A stretch of DNA of 64,000 nucleotides, taken from positions 12,238,398 to 12,302,397 of the forward strand of contig HG738139.1 in NCBI GenBank assembly GCA_000499405.2, read 5' to 3'. Below, one piece after another: positions 14,171 to 25,381 of the stretch. Position 1 is the stretch's first letter. Each line of letters starts with the position of its first letter. Made by a program: the position numbers and the translations under genes. The notes beneath the pieces were generated by a model, which saw only the letters and a program-made list of their open reading frames with translations, was not told the origin of the DNA and did no database searches. Source of the DNA: Onchocerca volvulus (Eukaryota; Nematoda; Chromadorea; Rhabditida; Onchocercidae).

Positions 14171-15694
14171 TAAGCTAAAATAAATCTTTATTATGAAAAT
14201 ATTGAATTTCCGGAACTCATTAATCATTAATTAATTTCAACAGCGAGAATTAAATATGCCATCGATAATATCAATTATCTAAGTTGTGTAATAATAAATC
14301 ATTCATGTCGAATTTCTATTTTTTATTTTTTAGAAATTCTAAAGTTTTACAAAATATGGCTTAATTTCCCATTTCTTGCAAAATTTTAAGATTTAAAAAA
14401 CTAACCGATAAAATGAGTAAATTCTAACAAATAAGATCTATCAAACGGAAATTATGTAACAATTGGAAGATGTTTTTTTTTTTTTTGAGATATAAAAATA
14501 ATTGATGTAAACAAATTAAAGATGAGAGAAAAGAAGACAAGGAAAATTATCATAAAAATTTGGGACATTAATGAGAAAATTTCAATTTTCTCCTTTCAAT
14601 TCTTTCATTGTACCGCTGGATCATAAAAATTTTTCGGACTAATTAAATGAAATAATTTTTGAAGGTTGTTTCGAAATTTTAATGGAAATTTTATTGTAAA
14701 TCAAGAATGAGAACATCAAATTAATATGAGCAGAAAAAGAATCTTTCATGCACAAAATTTTCGACTAAATAAATCCTAAAACTTTCGTCTAATATTTCAA
14801 AAAAAATTTTTTTAAATGAAATTCATTTTCATTTCCCTGTTCCATTTAAGTATAAAGAGAAATTTCTGTTGTTGCAAGAATTTTTGATGATAAAAATCAT
14901 TTCTTTCTTTTTTGAAATTCCACTTTTTTTTTCATTTTCGAAGTTTCATTTTATAAAGCTGAAATTACATCTGTTTTGTTATTTATTTCATACATTCTGC
15001 TTGTGAAAAAAGAAAACAATTCAATGGAAAAAGTTTAAAAATATTTTATGAAAAAAATTTTGTTGATTTAAAATTTTGATGATCGATTAATTTCGTGTGC
15101 TGCCAAACTATTGAGCAATTCAAACAACAGCTAAATTTTCACTATTAAATTGAAATTTAAGTTTAGAAGCCAAATAATCCAGAATTTTAGGTCTACTACA
15201 GTAATGTAATTTCTGGAACAAATATATCCATGATATGTTGGAATTTATTTTAGACGAAAAAATCAATAAATTTCAAGAAAAATTTATCAGAAAAAATGCA
15301 AAATTTCGCTATCCAACCGATTGCCAATATATATCAATCATGCAAATTTGATTGGATTCCCGATAATTATTATAATAACCGATTCGAGTATCGATTTAAA
15401 ATGTTCATAATTTTTGTAAATCAGTCATTTTCTGTCCTCTCTGCATGAATGAAAATTAAATTCACAATTGCAATTGATCGATAGGTTTGCTGAAATTTTG
15501 GTTCTCACGAAATTTAAAATTGAAATAAAATTTGAGATAGAATTCTAGAATAGGCAAATCATAGGATAATTATTGTATTAGAATTCTTTCTCAAATTTTG
15601 TTTACATTTTAAATTTCATATAATTAAGGAGAGTTTCAAAATAATATATTATAACTTAGATGCTTATTTTAGCAAATCATTTCATTCATTCATA

Positions 15695-15865
15695 AATCAG
15701 AGATCAAAGATTAATAGATGAAAATTTTACCTTACAAATCTATTGCTAATTAATAAAATTGAATTGTAATCATAATTACCAGAAGTCGAAGATCAATATA
15801 TAAAAAATTTACCCTACAAATCTACTGCTAATTAGTAAAATTGAATTGTAAATCATAATCGATAA
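15695..15865. repeat. Tandem duplication, ~90 bp unit
   Basis: Two close copies are recognisable by CTACAAATCTA(T/C)TGCTAAT and AAAATTGAATTGTAA blocks in the same order. The first is near 15735 and the second near 15813. No coding sequence is involved. Confidence 0.6.
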
Positions 15866-18800
15866 AGATTTAATCCTGCAAAAAACTTAAATTTTAAATC
15901 ATTAATAAATCTAAATTGTAAATTAATATGAAAAATAAAAAAATAGACTTTTACAATCCCTTTGAACCATATAAAAAATTATCCTAAGCAAAAAAAAAAA
16001 AAAAAAAAACAACGAATTTTGTTTGCAAACCTTAAATTAATAAATCAATTGCAAATCATAAACTTGAATTATAAATCATATTAATAAACTTAATTTTAAT
16101 AAATTTAAGCTTAAATTGTGATTTAATTGATAAATTAATGAATAAACTGAAATTGTAAAAATTAAAAAACTTGAACTTCAAACTAAACTTAAATTGTAAA
16201 TGATAATCAAAAATAGAAATATTTTATTATGAAAATTGTTTAAAAAATACATGATAAATACATATTCGTAAAAAAAAAAAAACCAAAATAAAGCAAAGGT
16301 AGGAAAAAATATCGAATAATAATAAAGCGATATAATTGATGAATGTGAAGAATTTTTATGCAAAAAACGAAAGGATAAGTGAAGCTTGCGAATCGCAATT
16401 ATTTTGTTTGACATGAAAGATAATCATTTTGAAAAGACATGGAATTTTCAAAAAATATATTTATTTCGTGAAAAAGTTGTTGTACTTTTTTTAAGTATCT
16501 TTTAATTCATATTTTTCAATCAATATTTGTTTGCATATAAAAATAGACAAGCAAGATTTTTTCTTTTTTAATCTTCTCTTTTAAATTATTAAAAACTTTT
16601 TCTCTCCTGCTATTTACTTTTTTCGTTTTATTTTAAATCATCCAAATTTTCTCAGAATTTCGCTAATGGATTTTAATTCTTTTTTTTTGTGAAATATTTT
16701 ATAAATTTGGTCTTATTTTAAAACATATAATGAATTATAATTTCTAACAAAAAATAATTACAATTTAATTTTTTTAGAAGAACAATTAATTGTTGTTACA
16801 AAATATTTCAAATTTACTATATATTGTTATTACTATAAATTACTGCGAATTACTATAAAAAACAAAAATTGCAAACATGCATTTGCACATGCGATTTTTG
16901 GAAATATTTTATGAACAATTATCTAAAATATTACAAATTTGCAAATAGTTAAGTACAAAAATTCGCTTTATTGAAAAATCGATATTGCGTATTGCTAATT
17001 GTAATTTGATTACAGCTTTAATTAATTGTAATTTGATTACAACTATAACAAATATCATATTAATTTAATAAATGCTTTCGCATGTTTTTCAGATTTCACG
17101 ATGGATTTTTTCTCAGTTGAAATGTAAAAACAAATGAATTTATGTGAGAATTTTAGTTTTTTTTATTCATAATTACTCTGTCCTGAATTCTACTTATTAC
17201 TTTGAATAGAAACAAAACTTGAACAAAGTTAACCAATATTTGGATCTCATCAGCATAAAATAACATTTAACATCCGACCCGCATTATTTTTTGGCGCTAA
17301 AAAATTATCGATTTTGTCACAAAAAAAAGAAACTAATTTATGGTAACTTTGAAAAATAGTTTTGAAATAAGAAGTTATGAAGTAACTTTATCAAATGTAA
17401 ATAAAATATAATTGTGTTTCGATTTTCATTTTCATTGAATTAAATTTCGAAATTTAGATGAAATATTTTATTAAATTAATTATCATTAGGAATAAAATTT
17501 ATTTTCAAATTTTTGGAATCAATTTTTTCGGGTAAAGAAGGCATCAAAAAGATTTTGCTTTTAGGAAAAAATTATTATTGAATTTTTTTTTTTGCTCTAT
17601 ACAAGGGTAATTTAGTGATTAAAAGATAACCTAATATCGAAATATAATTCTAATGAATAATTCAAACATTTTTCATGGCATAGTTTTTTTTGTTGATTAT
17701 GTCATTATCATAAAAATTTACTATCTTTTTTTAGGATTTGATGCAGTCTGATTAAACGATTTTTTTTCCTTTTGATTTTTTAAAATGATAATTTCTTGAA
17801 TATGATATTTTCCGATTTTTTTCCTTTTTTTTTAAAGTGCAATATATTTGACATTTGATAATAATGAAGTTGCAGATAAAGTATATTTATGTTTAAAATC
17901 ATGTAAATCCATCTGAATCTTTCAGTCAACTTGCGTACCAAAATTAACTTTCATGCTACATTGATTCAGATAAAAAAAAGTATCAGTATTTCGTGTTTCC
18001 TCCATATCTTTTTTGAAGAAATTCCGCAAAATAAGTCACATTTCAGGAAAGTAGAAACAAATGAAATTTAAGATTTTGAAGAATGTTCAGCTGAAAAATA
18101 TCATCATTTTTTATCATTCTATTTTTCAAGGTATTGAACAAGGTATTACTGTAAATTTCTTATTTGACCATATCAAATTTGTATCAAACTCAAATGGCAG
18201 CATCATATTTGCATTAAACATATGATCTTCCAATTGTTGAAGAGCAATAAGCAAATTTTATTTTTTCAATTTGAGACTATAAAACAAAAACAGCATGCTG
18301 ATATGAGACTTCCAAAAAGATGAATCAAATTTAAAAAGCTAAACTTCTTTCAATTTTGAAAAACCAAATTTCTTTCGTTCTCTCCTTCTTGTTTCAGGTA
18401 GCCTTTAATTTAAACATGAACGAGAAGGAGAAAATCTCATTTGATAGTGGTAAATTATTTGAATTTTTTCTGAAAATCTAAATAATTACTCGTTTATTGC
18501 TTTTCATTCGACATTTTCCCAGAAGTATCAAACTTCAAATAAGGAAAAAGCATTGTTAACAAAAAATTTTCTGGTACTTTTTCTTAGAATATTTCTGAAA
18601 TTTTAATTTAGTCCCTGAACTGATTGCTGGTTAACAAAGTTTCCAAAAATCGGAACAGCGATAATAAAACGGTCGCTTCTCTTCACGCGTTATGGTAAAA
18701 CTTATGTAATAATATTTCATACTTCGAATAAAAAATAAAGCTATGCTATCGTAAAGTCTTTGAAATGCACTTGAATAAATCCATGTTTAAGGATTGTTTC

Positions 18801-19094
18801 CTCCGTTTATGTATTACTTACATAAATTAATCAGTGATAAAAATGAACATAAAAATGCCCGTTCTAACGATTATAACATCAAATTCTATGTTTGTAGAAA
18901 ATAAAATCTAATATGAGATTACCAAATATCCAATAGCTATTCTATTCAATTCTATTTCAATTGAATAATTGAACAATTAAACAATGAAATAAGAAAGTTT
19001 CAAAAAATTTCAAATGCAAACCTCTACAAAGCCAAGTGGGCCATAAAAATATGCAAAAAAGCTCTTTTTTTTTTTTTTTTTGCAGAAAAAAAAC

Positions 19095-19225
19095 TTTTTT
19101 TTCCACTTCATCACCGCTGCTTTCAAATCATAATTAATGAACTTGGAGTTGTTTACCATGTGCTTACCAACTCCAGGTTCATTAATTATGATTTGAAAGC
19201 AGCGATGATAAAGTAGGAAAAAAAA
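19095..19225. repeat. Long imperfect inverted repeat (foldback)
   Basis: Two arms of about 57 bases, left 19095-19151 and right 19168-19225, are reverse complements with about three mismatches and one gap. They are separated by a 16-base loop. The inner part, from GCTGCTTTCAAATC to GGAGTTG, is nearly perfect. Both arms run outward into poly-T/poly-A. This could be a small foldback element (MITE-like) or the template of a long hairpin RNA. No gene is involved. Confidence 0.85.
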
Positions 19226-19562
19226 AGCTGAAATCAAGATGAAACCAGAAATGATAATTTGCAAAATAAAAAAAAAAATTAAAATAAAAAATAAAATATA
19301 TAGAGATATCAAATCAATTCTAGATAAAAGAAATAAGCCAAAATTTTTTAAAAAATGAAATGCTAAATTCTATAAAGATCTAAGATTAAGACATAAAAAT
19401 TGAAAAATTCAATTAATTCCGAAAAATGTTGTTAATCAGGATTACTCTCATTTGCCTTAATCTTCTTTCTCTCTTGTAAATTTTTTGACTTCAATGCCAT
19501 TTATACAAAATGCAGATATGTATATTATAATATATCTCCCAAGCTATATGCTTTTATCAGCA

Positions 19563-19579
19563 GGGTCAAGGAAAGGTCA
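19563..19579 (+). promoter_or_regulatory. Possible nuclear-receptor direct repeat (DR5)
   Basis: GGGTCA (19563-19568) and AGGTCA (19574-19579) lie in the same orientation with a 5-base spacer. Both are followed by AGG. This matches the DR5 arrangement of nuclear-receptor half-sites. No neighbouring gene start is established, so it may be chance. Confidence 0.2.
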
Positions 19580-19717
19580 AGGATTTTACCCTAAACGAGC
19601 AGAGCTGTCAAACGAATGATAAAAATATATATTGAACAAGTGTGACATTATTCTGGTGATATTTAAAAGAAAAATAAAATAAAATAAACCTATGTGAAAA
19701 AGAAAATAAATACATAC

Positions 19718-19883
19718 CATGTTGATTGAAATTACAACAAATTGAGCCTATTTTGACGATTTTATCGTCAAGTATTCTCCAACAGAATGCAATGATTGCG
19801 CATTTCATGGCATATTTTACACGATTTGTCCAGAATAGTCGATGCATAAAACTTCGTGAGCTGTTAACAAGCACTTCCTTGTG
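19718..19883 (-). CDS. Candidate isolated coding exon
   Basis: On the minus strand an open frame starts HKEVLVNSSRSF just after a TTTCAAG acceptor and ends at a good donor (CAACATG then GTATGT, phase 1). The peptide has a balanced composition (Arg, Trp, Cys, Asp, Lys), unlike the Phe/Lys/Asn-rich chance ORFs around it. I found no convincing partner exon or family. It may be part of a missed gene, a decayed exon or chance. Confidence 0.2.
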
Positions 19884-20575
19884 CTTGAAATTGAAGAAAA
19901 ATTAAATAAATAAATAAACAAAATAGGTAAAAATAACTAAATTCGTTAATGCTCATTCTGGCGATGTATATAAATAGCATTACCTCACATAGGAACAAAC
20001 TTTTACAAATATTATTGATTAGAACTATGTTTTGAAAATGTCGAAATTTCTCTGGTACATTTTAAGACCCTTTTGATAAATTCAGTTGCAATTTTCTTCA
20101 AGCCATTAATTAATCTTTCAAAAGGTAGTCAATTTTCTGAAATAGATGTCAAAATTCAGCAAATTTAGTTTACATCAAATAAATATTTATTTTCCTACGA
20201 ATACAATCAACTTCATATAAATGTGAGGTAAAACACATTGAAAAAAGTTGAGAATTTTGGGAAACATAAAGATCAAAATATCTCTGAGCGGTTTTTTGAA
20301 TAAACGAATCATAGAAATCAAAAAGGAGATCTTACATGATTTCAGAATGACATGCAATTTTGAACAGATATGGAAGTAAATAATGATGATTTTGCTACAT
20401 TTCAAATATTCAATATAACATGCTCCTACAAAACTTTATTCAAGAATCTGTTTAATCTACTTTCACTCTATTTTTTCTTAATGATTTTCATGGATGATTT
20501 GAAAAACCAAAAATGCATTTTTTGTCCTTGGTTTGTTTGAGATGATGATAATTCAAATGAAAGAAATTTTCTGAA

Positions 20576-20624
20576 AAAAGATAGAGTTCAAAATGCAAAT
20601 TTTGCATTTTGAACTCTATCTTTT
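20576..20624. repeat. Perfect 24-bp inverted repeat with 1-base loop
   Basis: The left arm 20576-20599 and right arm 20601-20624 are exact reverse complements around the single base at 20600. The arms contain GATAGAGTTC and AAAATGCAAA. It would form a perfect cruciform or hairpin and lies 650 bp downstream of the MADF gene end. Confidence 0.9.
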
Positions 20625-21272
20625 GCATTCCAATAAGACAGCAAGAATCGACGCTAAAATTCAATTCAGCTATTCTATGATAAAAAATGCAAATTTCATA
20701 TAATACAATTTTACAGGGCAGAACATAAAAAAAAAAAAATCAAAACTGGCCCATAACAATGCATATAAAGTACAACTTTAACCTCAGTAACACTAACTAA
20801 ACTAAATTAAATGAAACTAGACAATAAATTAAAAAAAAACTCGAATTGAACAAAATCAGCAAATGCTGAGATGAAAATGCAGAAAAAAAACGAATGGAAA
20901 GACTACGTGATTTTTACAAGACAAGATATCTTTACTATTCAATCATACTCCTAGAAAAAATTGGAAAAAAATATTTTATCATGATATCGAAAAAGCAAAA
21001 CTTCAAATATTTCAACAACTAAAATATCTATCCTAATCGTAATGAGTGCAAAAAAGCTCGGAGAATATTAGCATAAAAAGAGGACAAGCATTCTTTTTTT
21101 TTTTTCTTACTTCTCGTTCTTTATAAGCTAAATTTGAGATCAACTTCTTCGAAAGCTTGAAAATTTTCATAAAGGAAATAATGAATTGAAAACTAATTAT
21201 AAAAGAAAAACAAATAAGAATATGGGATGTCTTGAGCACTTGAAATTTTGCATTCTTTTCGAGAAAACTCAA

Positions 21273-24200
21273 CTATTGAATATCATTGCTGAGATGGGAA
21301 AGAGACGATAACGACGATCTCGATGGCGTAGAATATTCTCGTTGCATATCCAGCAATGACATCAGGAAATCTTCACCAGCTTGAAAATGTAAAGCCAGGG
21401 AATCTGAATCAGAGATGCCAGAACAATTACTGTTGCTCTCAGTTTTTGAGAGAACGTTGTTGTTACTGGTGAAAGTATTTGAAAAATCAGCATTAAAATT
21501 AATGCCCAGATTTTCGGACTGTAAAATTAACGGCGGCGATGGCTCTTTTGTGATGATTTGTCGTAAAGCCTGAAGGACTTCCAAGCGAAATTCAATTTTT
21601 TGCTTCGGATCCAAATTTCGTACAGTTGGAAGTAGGGTAGAGAAAAAAGTGCTGTCGTCATCGTTTTCCAGAGATCGTTCATCCAGAATTATTCCCAACT
21701 CTTCCTCCAACTTTTTCTCTTTTATCCAGTTACAGCTAATTTCCTCATTATGATTCAAAAAAGGCTTCACAATGGTATCGAGAATGAAATCATAAGTATT
21801 TTTGGAGTCAGTTTTTGAAGAACGGACAGAACTTGGCTGTGTAGCATACGAACTATTCAGGAATGCGAGCAATCCAGCATGGATATATTCACGTGTTCGT
21901 TTGCCCCTTGATTTTACTTCTTCACCACTTTTTCTTTTTAAATCTCGCACATAACAATCGCGTATATTCTTCCACTTATTTTGTATTTCTTTTTCTAAAA
22001 TAAAAGCGATTTTCAAAAGTTTTGATGATGGAACAGAATTTTTCGACGATTCAAATATCCTGAATTCTCTGAAAAAAAAAATTAAAAAAAAAATTTAATA
22101 TCTTGACGAAGTGAACAAAACAAAAACTTTGAAACTAACCGATACTTTGACGTTCCGCTAGGTCCTTATTTTCAAAATCATGAATAAGCATACGGCTAAC
22201 AGTGGTCCATCCTTGTCGTCGCTTTGATCTATTCCGATAATCTTCACATGCTAAATTCCATAAACAAGGAATTTGCTCAACGGCCCAAATTACAGCTTCT
22301 GATCTAATTTCATGGACATATTTCACAGGCCAGCTCAAAGTTTTCTGGAAACATCGGCGAATGATAAATAAATTGGTGACCAAACAAATAAAAAAAAAAA
22401 ATGACTGACAAGATTCGAATGAAATAACAGTTTAGCTTTTTATTCGAAAAGAACTTTGCCGTTACTTTTTTTCTTAAGTTAAAGAAGAAAGCTAAAACAA
22501 GAAACCTAAAACTAAAATGAAAAAAGTGCTGGAATTTTGAAACAGAAAAAACAATATGCATTAAATATAGTCTTCATACAGCAATGAAAGATTACTTATA
22601 TGAGAATTTTGAAAGTATGAAAAAGCACATCTGAGAGTAAATATATTCCTCTTCAAAATAAAAGATTAATCAAGACTAAAAAATAAAATAGTCAAGGCTT
22701 TTTTTTGAGATGGATTAAATATTCTCATATATAACATCGAAACGGAAATTAATTACAAAAATTTGATAACCTTCGAATAGTATATACAGAGGTAGACTTA
22801 TACATATCAAATATATTTCAGGAGTAACAATAATACACATACAATTCTATCAAGCTTATATATCATCTAAAGAGCTTTCGTTGCTTGGAAACGCTAAATT
22901 AAATTTAACAATCTTACTTGTTCATTCAAAACCATGGTATCTGCTATCAATGATTGTTAACAGCATTAATAGAACCGAATGGGGGAATATCTTTTTCGAA
23001 TTCATATAAATTCACAACTTATGAACATTGAATATATTCAAAAACATTACATAAATACAAAAATCACGATATAAAAATATCTATTTTGTCGTACTTCGAT
23101 TAAATTATTTTGATCGAGTTCCACAAACAAAAATTTCATTCTTCAGAAATTCATAAAAACACGATTTCAATTATTATAAACTCCAAAGGAAACATACCTT
23201 CGCCATTTTCTTTCCACGTTCTCGATTGATGCCACGATATTTATGGTTCGGTATTTCTATAACAGTCCCGTCACAGTTTTCTAAAAAACAATGACAATTT
23301 GCTATACGTGAAAAGATTAAAAAAAATAAGCAAAAAAGTTTTTTACTAGTTCGATAAAAATTATATCAGTGGAAAAATCGATAAAAGAGATAGATAAAAG
23401 CTAAAATTAAACTATAAATTTAAAGAAAGAAAAAGCAATAAAGAACCAACTATAACTAGACACTGGACTATTATGCTTATCATTAATATGATTTTTTTTC
23501 CTTTTTTTTAAATAGAAATATAGAAAGATTTATGTTCTGCAGCGATGGTAGTAGTATAGTAGTGATGGCGTTGGTAAATAAAGAATTTTCTTTTTTCTTT
23601 TTTTTTTTTCAATCAATAGATTTGAATGAATCATAAAATTTAAATATTTCTTGCCATTAAAAATTTCATTTATTGTTTCTAAAATAAATCTAAAATTTAT
23701 TAGACGATAAGTGCCAGACGTTGTGTAACATTACGTAAGTTCAGAAGGCACGAAATTAAATGGAAATAAAATAATTAAATGAAGAAATTGAATTTCTGCA
23801 AAACCAAACATATATTCATAGAGAAACATAAAATATTTATGCTAGATAATTAAATAATCCGATTTTCCTACACTCTCATATGGAAAAATTATAAATCAAT
23901 TCTTGATTATTTCATTAATTATTACTTCTTAAATCTAATCCGTTTTACCTTAAATCTAATCCGTTTAAATCTAATCCAGCAATAAGCAAACAGTTCTTTT
24001 TTTTTTTATATTTACTTCTTGAATTCGAAAAAGGAAAAATTGAAATTGAAGGACAAGAGCGTAACGGATTGGAAATGTAAAATGATTTTATCTTATGAAA
24101 TAATTAAATAATGACAAATCTCCAGAAATTTCTACAGATTATCAGAACATAAAAATTATTCCAGTACTAATTATTACTAATTTGAATATATCAACAATTA

Positions 24201-24891
24201 ATTAGCTGATAAAAGATGCAGAAAAATTAGATATTAAATTCTAAATAAATAAATCGATTAAGTCTATTTTGAAATGTTGAATAGTATAGTGATTTCATCT
24301 TCTGAAATAATTAAATCATGAAACTAAATCTTTTAGAAGCAGAATTTAGCAGATCATCAAAACATAAGAAGTCAATTTAATAATACTAATCTGAATATAT
24401 CAAAGATTTAATTTGATTCTCATTTGAATATAACACTAATTTGAATATATATGTTTAACTAATAAAAATTACAAAAAAGTTGGAATTAAATACTAAATAA
24501 ATAGATCGATTAGGTCTATTTTAAGATACTGAAAAATTCATAAATCCTAATTAAATGTAATCTGAAACTTGTTATCCAATTATATTTAAATTGAATTGCT
24601 GAACATGAATGTGGAATTGCTTGAAACTATAATTTAGCATTTGATTCAATTAAATATAATTGAATTTTTCCACTACTAATTAATTAAATATAATTGAACA
24701 AAATAATTTCATTTATGGGAGTATTGTTAAGAAAAAAATAAAGTTAATTTAGAATTTAATTTTAGTTTTCAAAAATATTATTTTTTAAAAATTCTTATTA
24801 AATTATATTTGGACCGAATTTAAGCACAGTAAAGAAGTGGACGATTTGCTAAAAATTACCGAGAATTCTGAGACTTACCAGTTGAAGCCAT
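21273..24891 (-). CDS. MADF-BESS domain transcription-factor-like protein
   Basis: Four exons on the minus strand: 24879-24891, 23198-23280, 22140-22344 and 21273-21994. Together they encode 340 residues, with GT-AG introns and matching phases. The MADF domain (Myb/SANT-like DNA-binding fold) spans residues 45-146. It shows the family pattern: AVEQIPCLWN, then DYRNRSKRRQGW, then NKWKNIRDCYVRDLKRK and a Leu/Phe-rich end. A BESS protein-interaction motif follows at about 213-247 (STFFSTLLP through RLEVLQAL). The tail is Ser-rich. MADF-BESS proteins are nuclear sequence-specific regulators; targets cannot be read from the sequence. The first exon holds only 13 coding bases (MAST). The gene is head-to-head with the C2 gene, 490 bp apart. 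Intron 1 holds a ~210-bp tandem duplication. Confidence 0.88.
24082..24530. repeat. Tandem duplication in MADF gene intron 1
   Basis: Two diverged copies, from about 24082 and 24291, share blocks in the same order: GATTT(T/C)ATCTT.TGAAATA, then AGATTATCAGAACATAA-like, then ATCGATTA(A/G)GTCTATTTT near each end. Non-coding. Confidence 0.6.
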
Positions 24892-25381
24892 GACAAATAT
24901 TGTCAATGCCCCGTTGAAAACGACCGCTTTTCTAAATTAAATCGCCGACATTTGGTAATTCTAACCGCTCCTAACAATCCAAAACCGCATTTCATACTTT
25001 TTTTCCGGTAATTCGCGGTCGAAGTAATTTTTCGGACTTTGAAATTCTTTGTTGGTCAAGAATTGGGATGGATTTGGGTAATATTTATGGTTTCATATCT
25101 GTTTCGTTCATATTATTATCATATCACTTCTATACCAATTTGTATTGTTTCAAATTATTTCAATATTAGTTCATATCACTTCAAATTATTCGCAATTGAA
25201 TTCCATTTTTGAATTTATTTTCGTATTTCTCATGGATTTCAATTTTTTCGTATTACCGTAATTGATTACCGTAATTGATTAAATCTCGAAGAAAAATTCT
25301 GCGAGATGAGCGTAAATTTTTTACAGCATTTTCATGAAATAATATTCACTGAATAAGCGAAAAGCGAGTGATATTACTAAA
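24892..25381. promoter_or_regulatory. Shared upstream region of MADF and C2 genes
   Basis: 490 bp separate the divergent start codons. The part nearest the MADF gene (24895-25030) is noticeably GC-richer than the genome around it, which fits a bidirectional promoter. I see no clear TATA box or trans-splice acceptor that decides a start. Confidence 0.35.

Larger units (their letters stand above)
11965..21272. other. Gene-poor AT-rich tract between 12 and 21 kb
   Basis: Apart from the repeats listed separately I find no supported gene. Two places look faintly coding. One is a short in-frame start before a donor near 18417-18450 (MNEKEKISFDS). The other is the minus-strand candidate exon at 19718-19883. 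The remaining open frames are low-complexity. Confidence 0.5.

Noticed and set aside
18417..18705. Chain of tiny exons starting MNEKEKISFDS
   Set aside because: One required intron would be about 29 bp, too short for splicing, and the exons are too small to judge.
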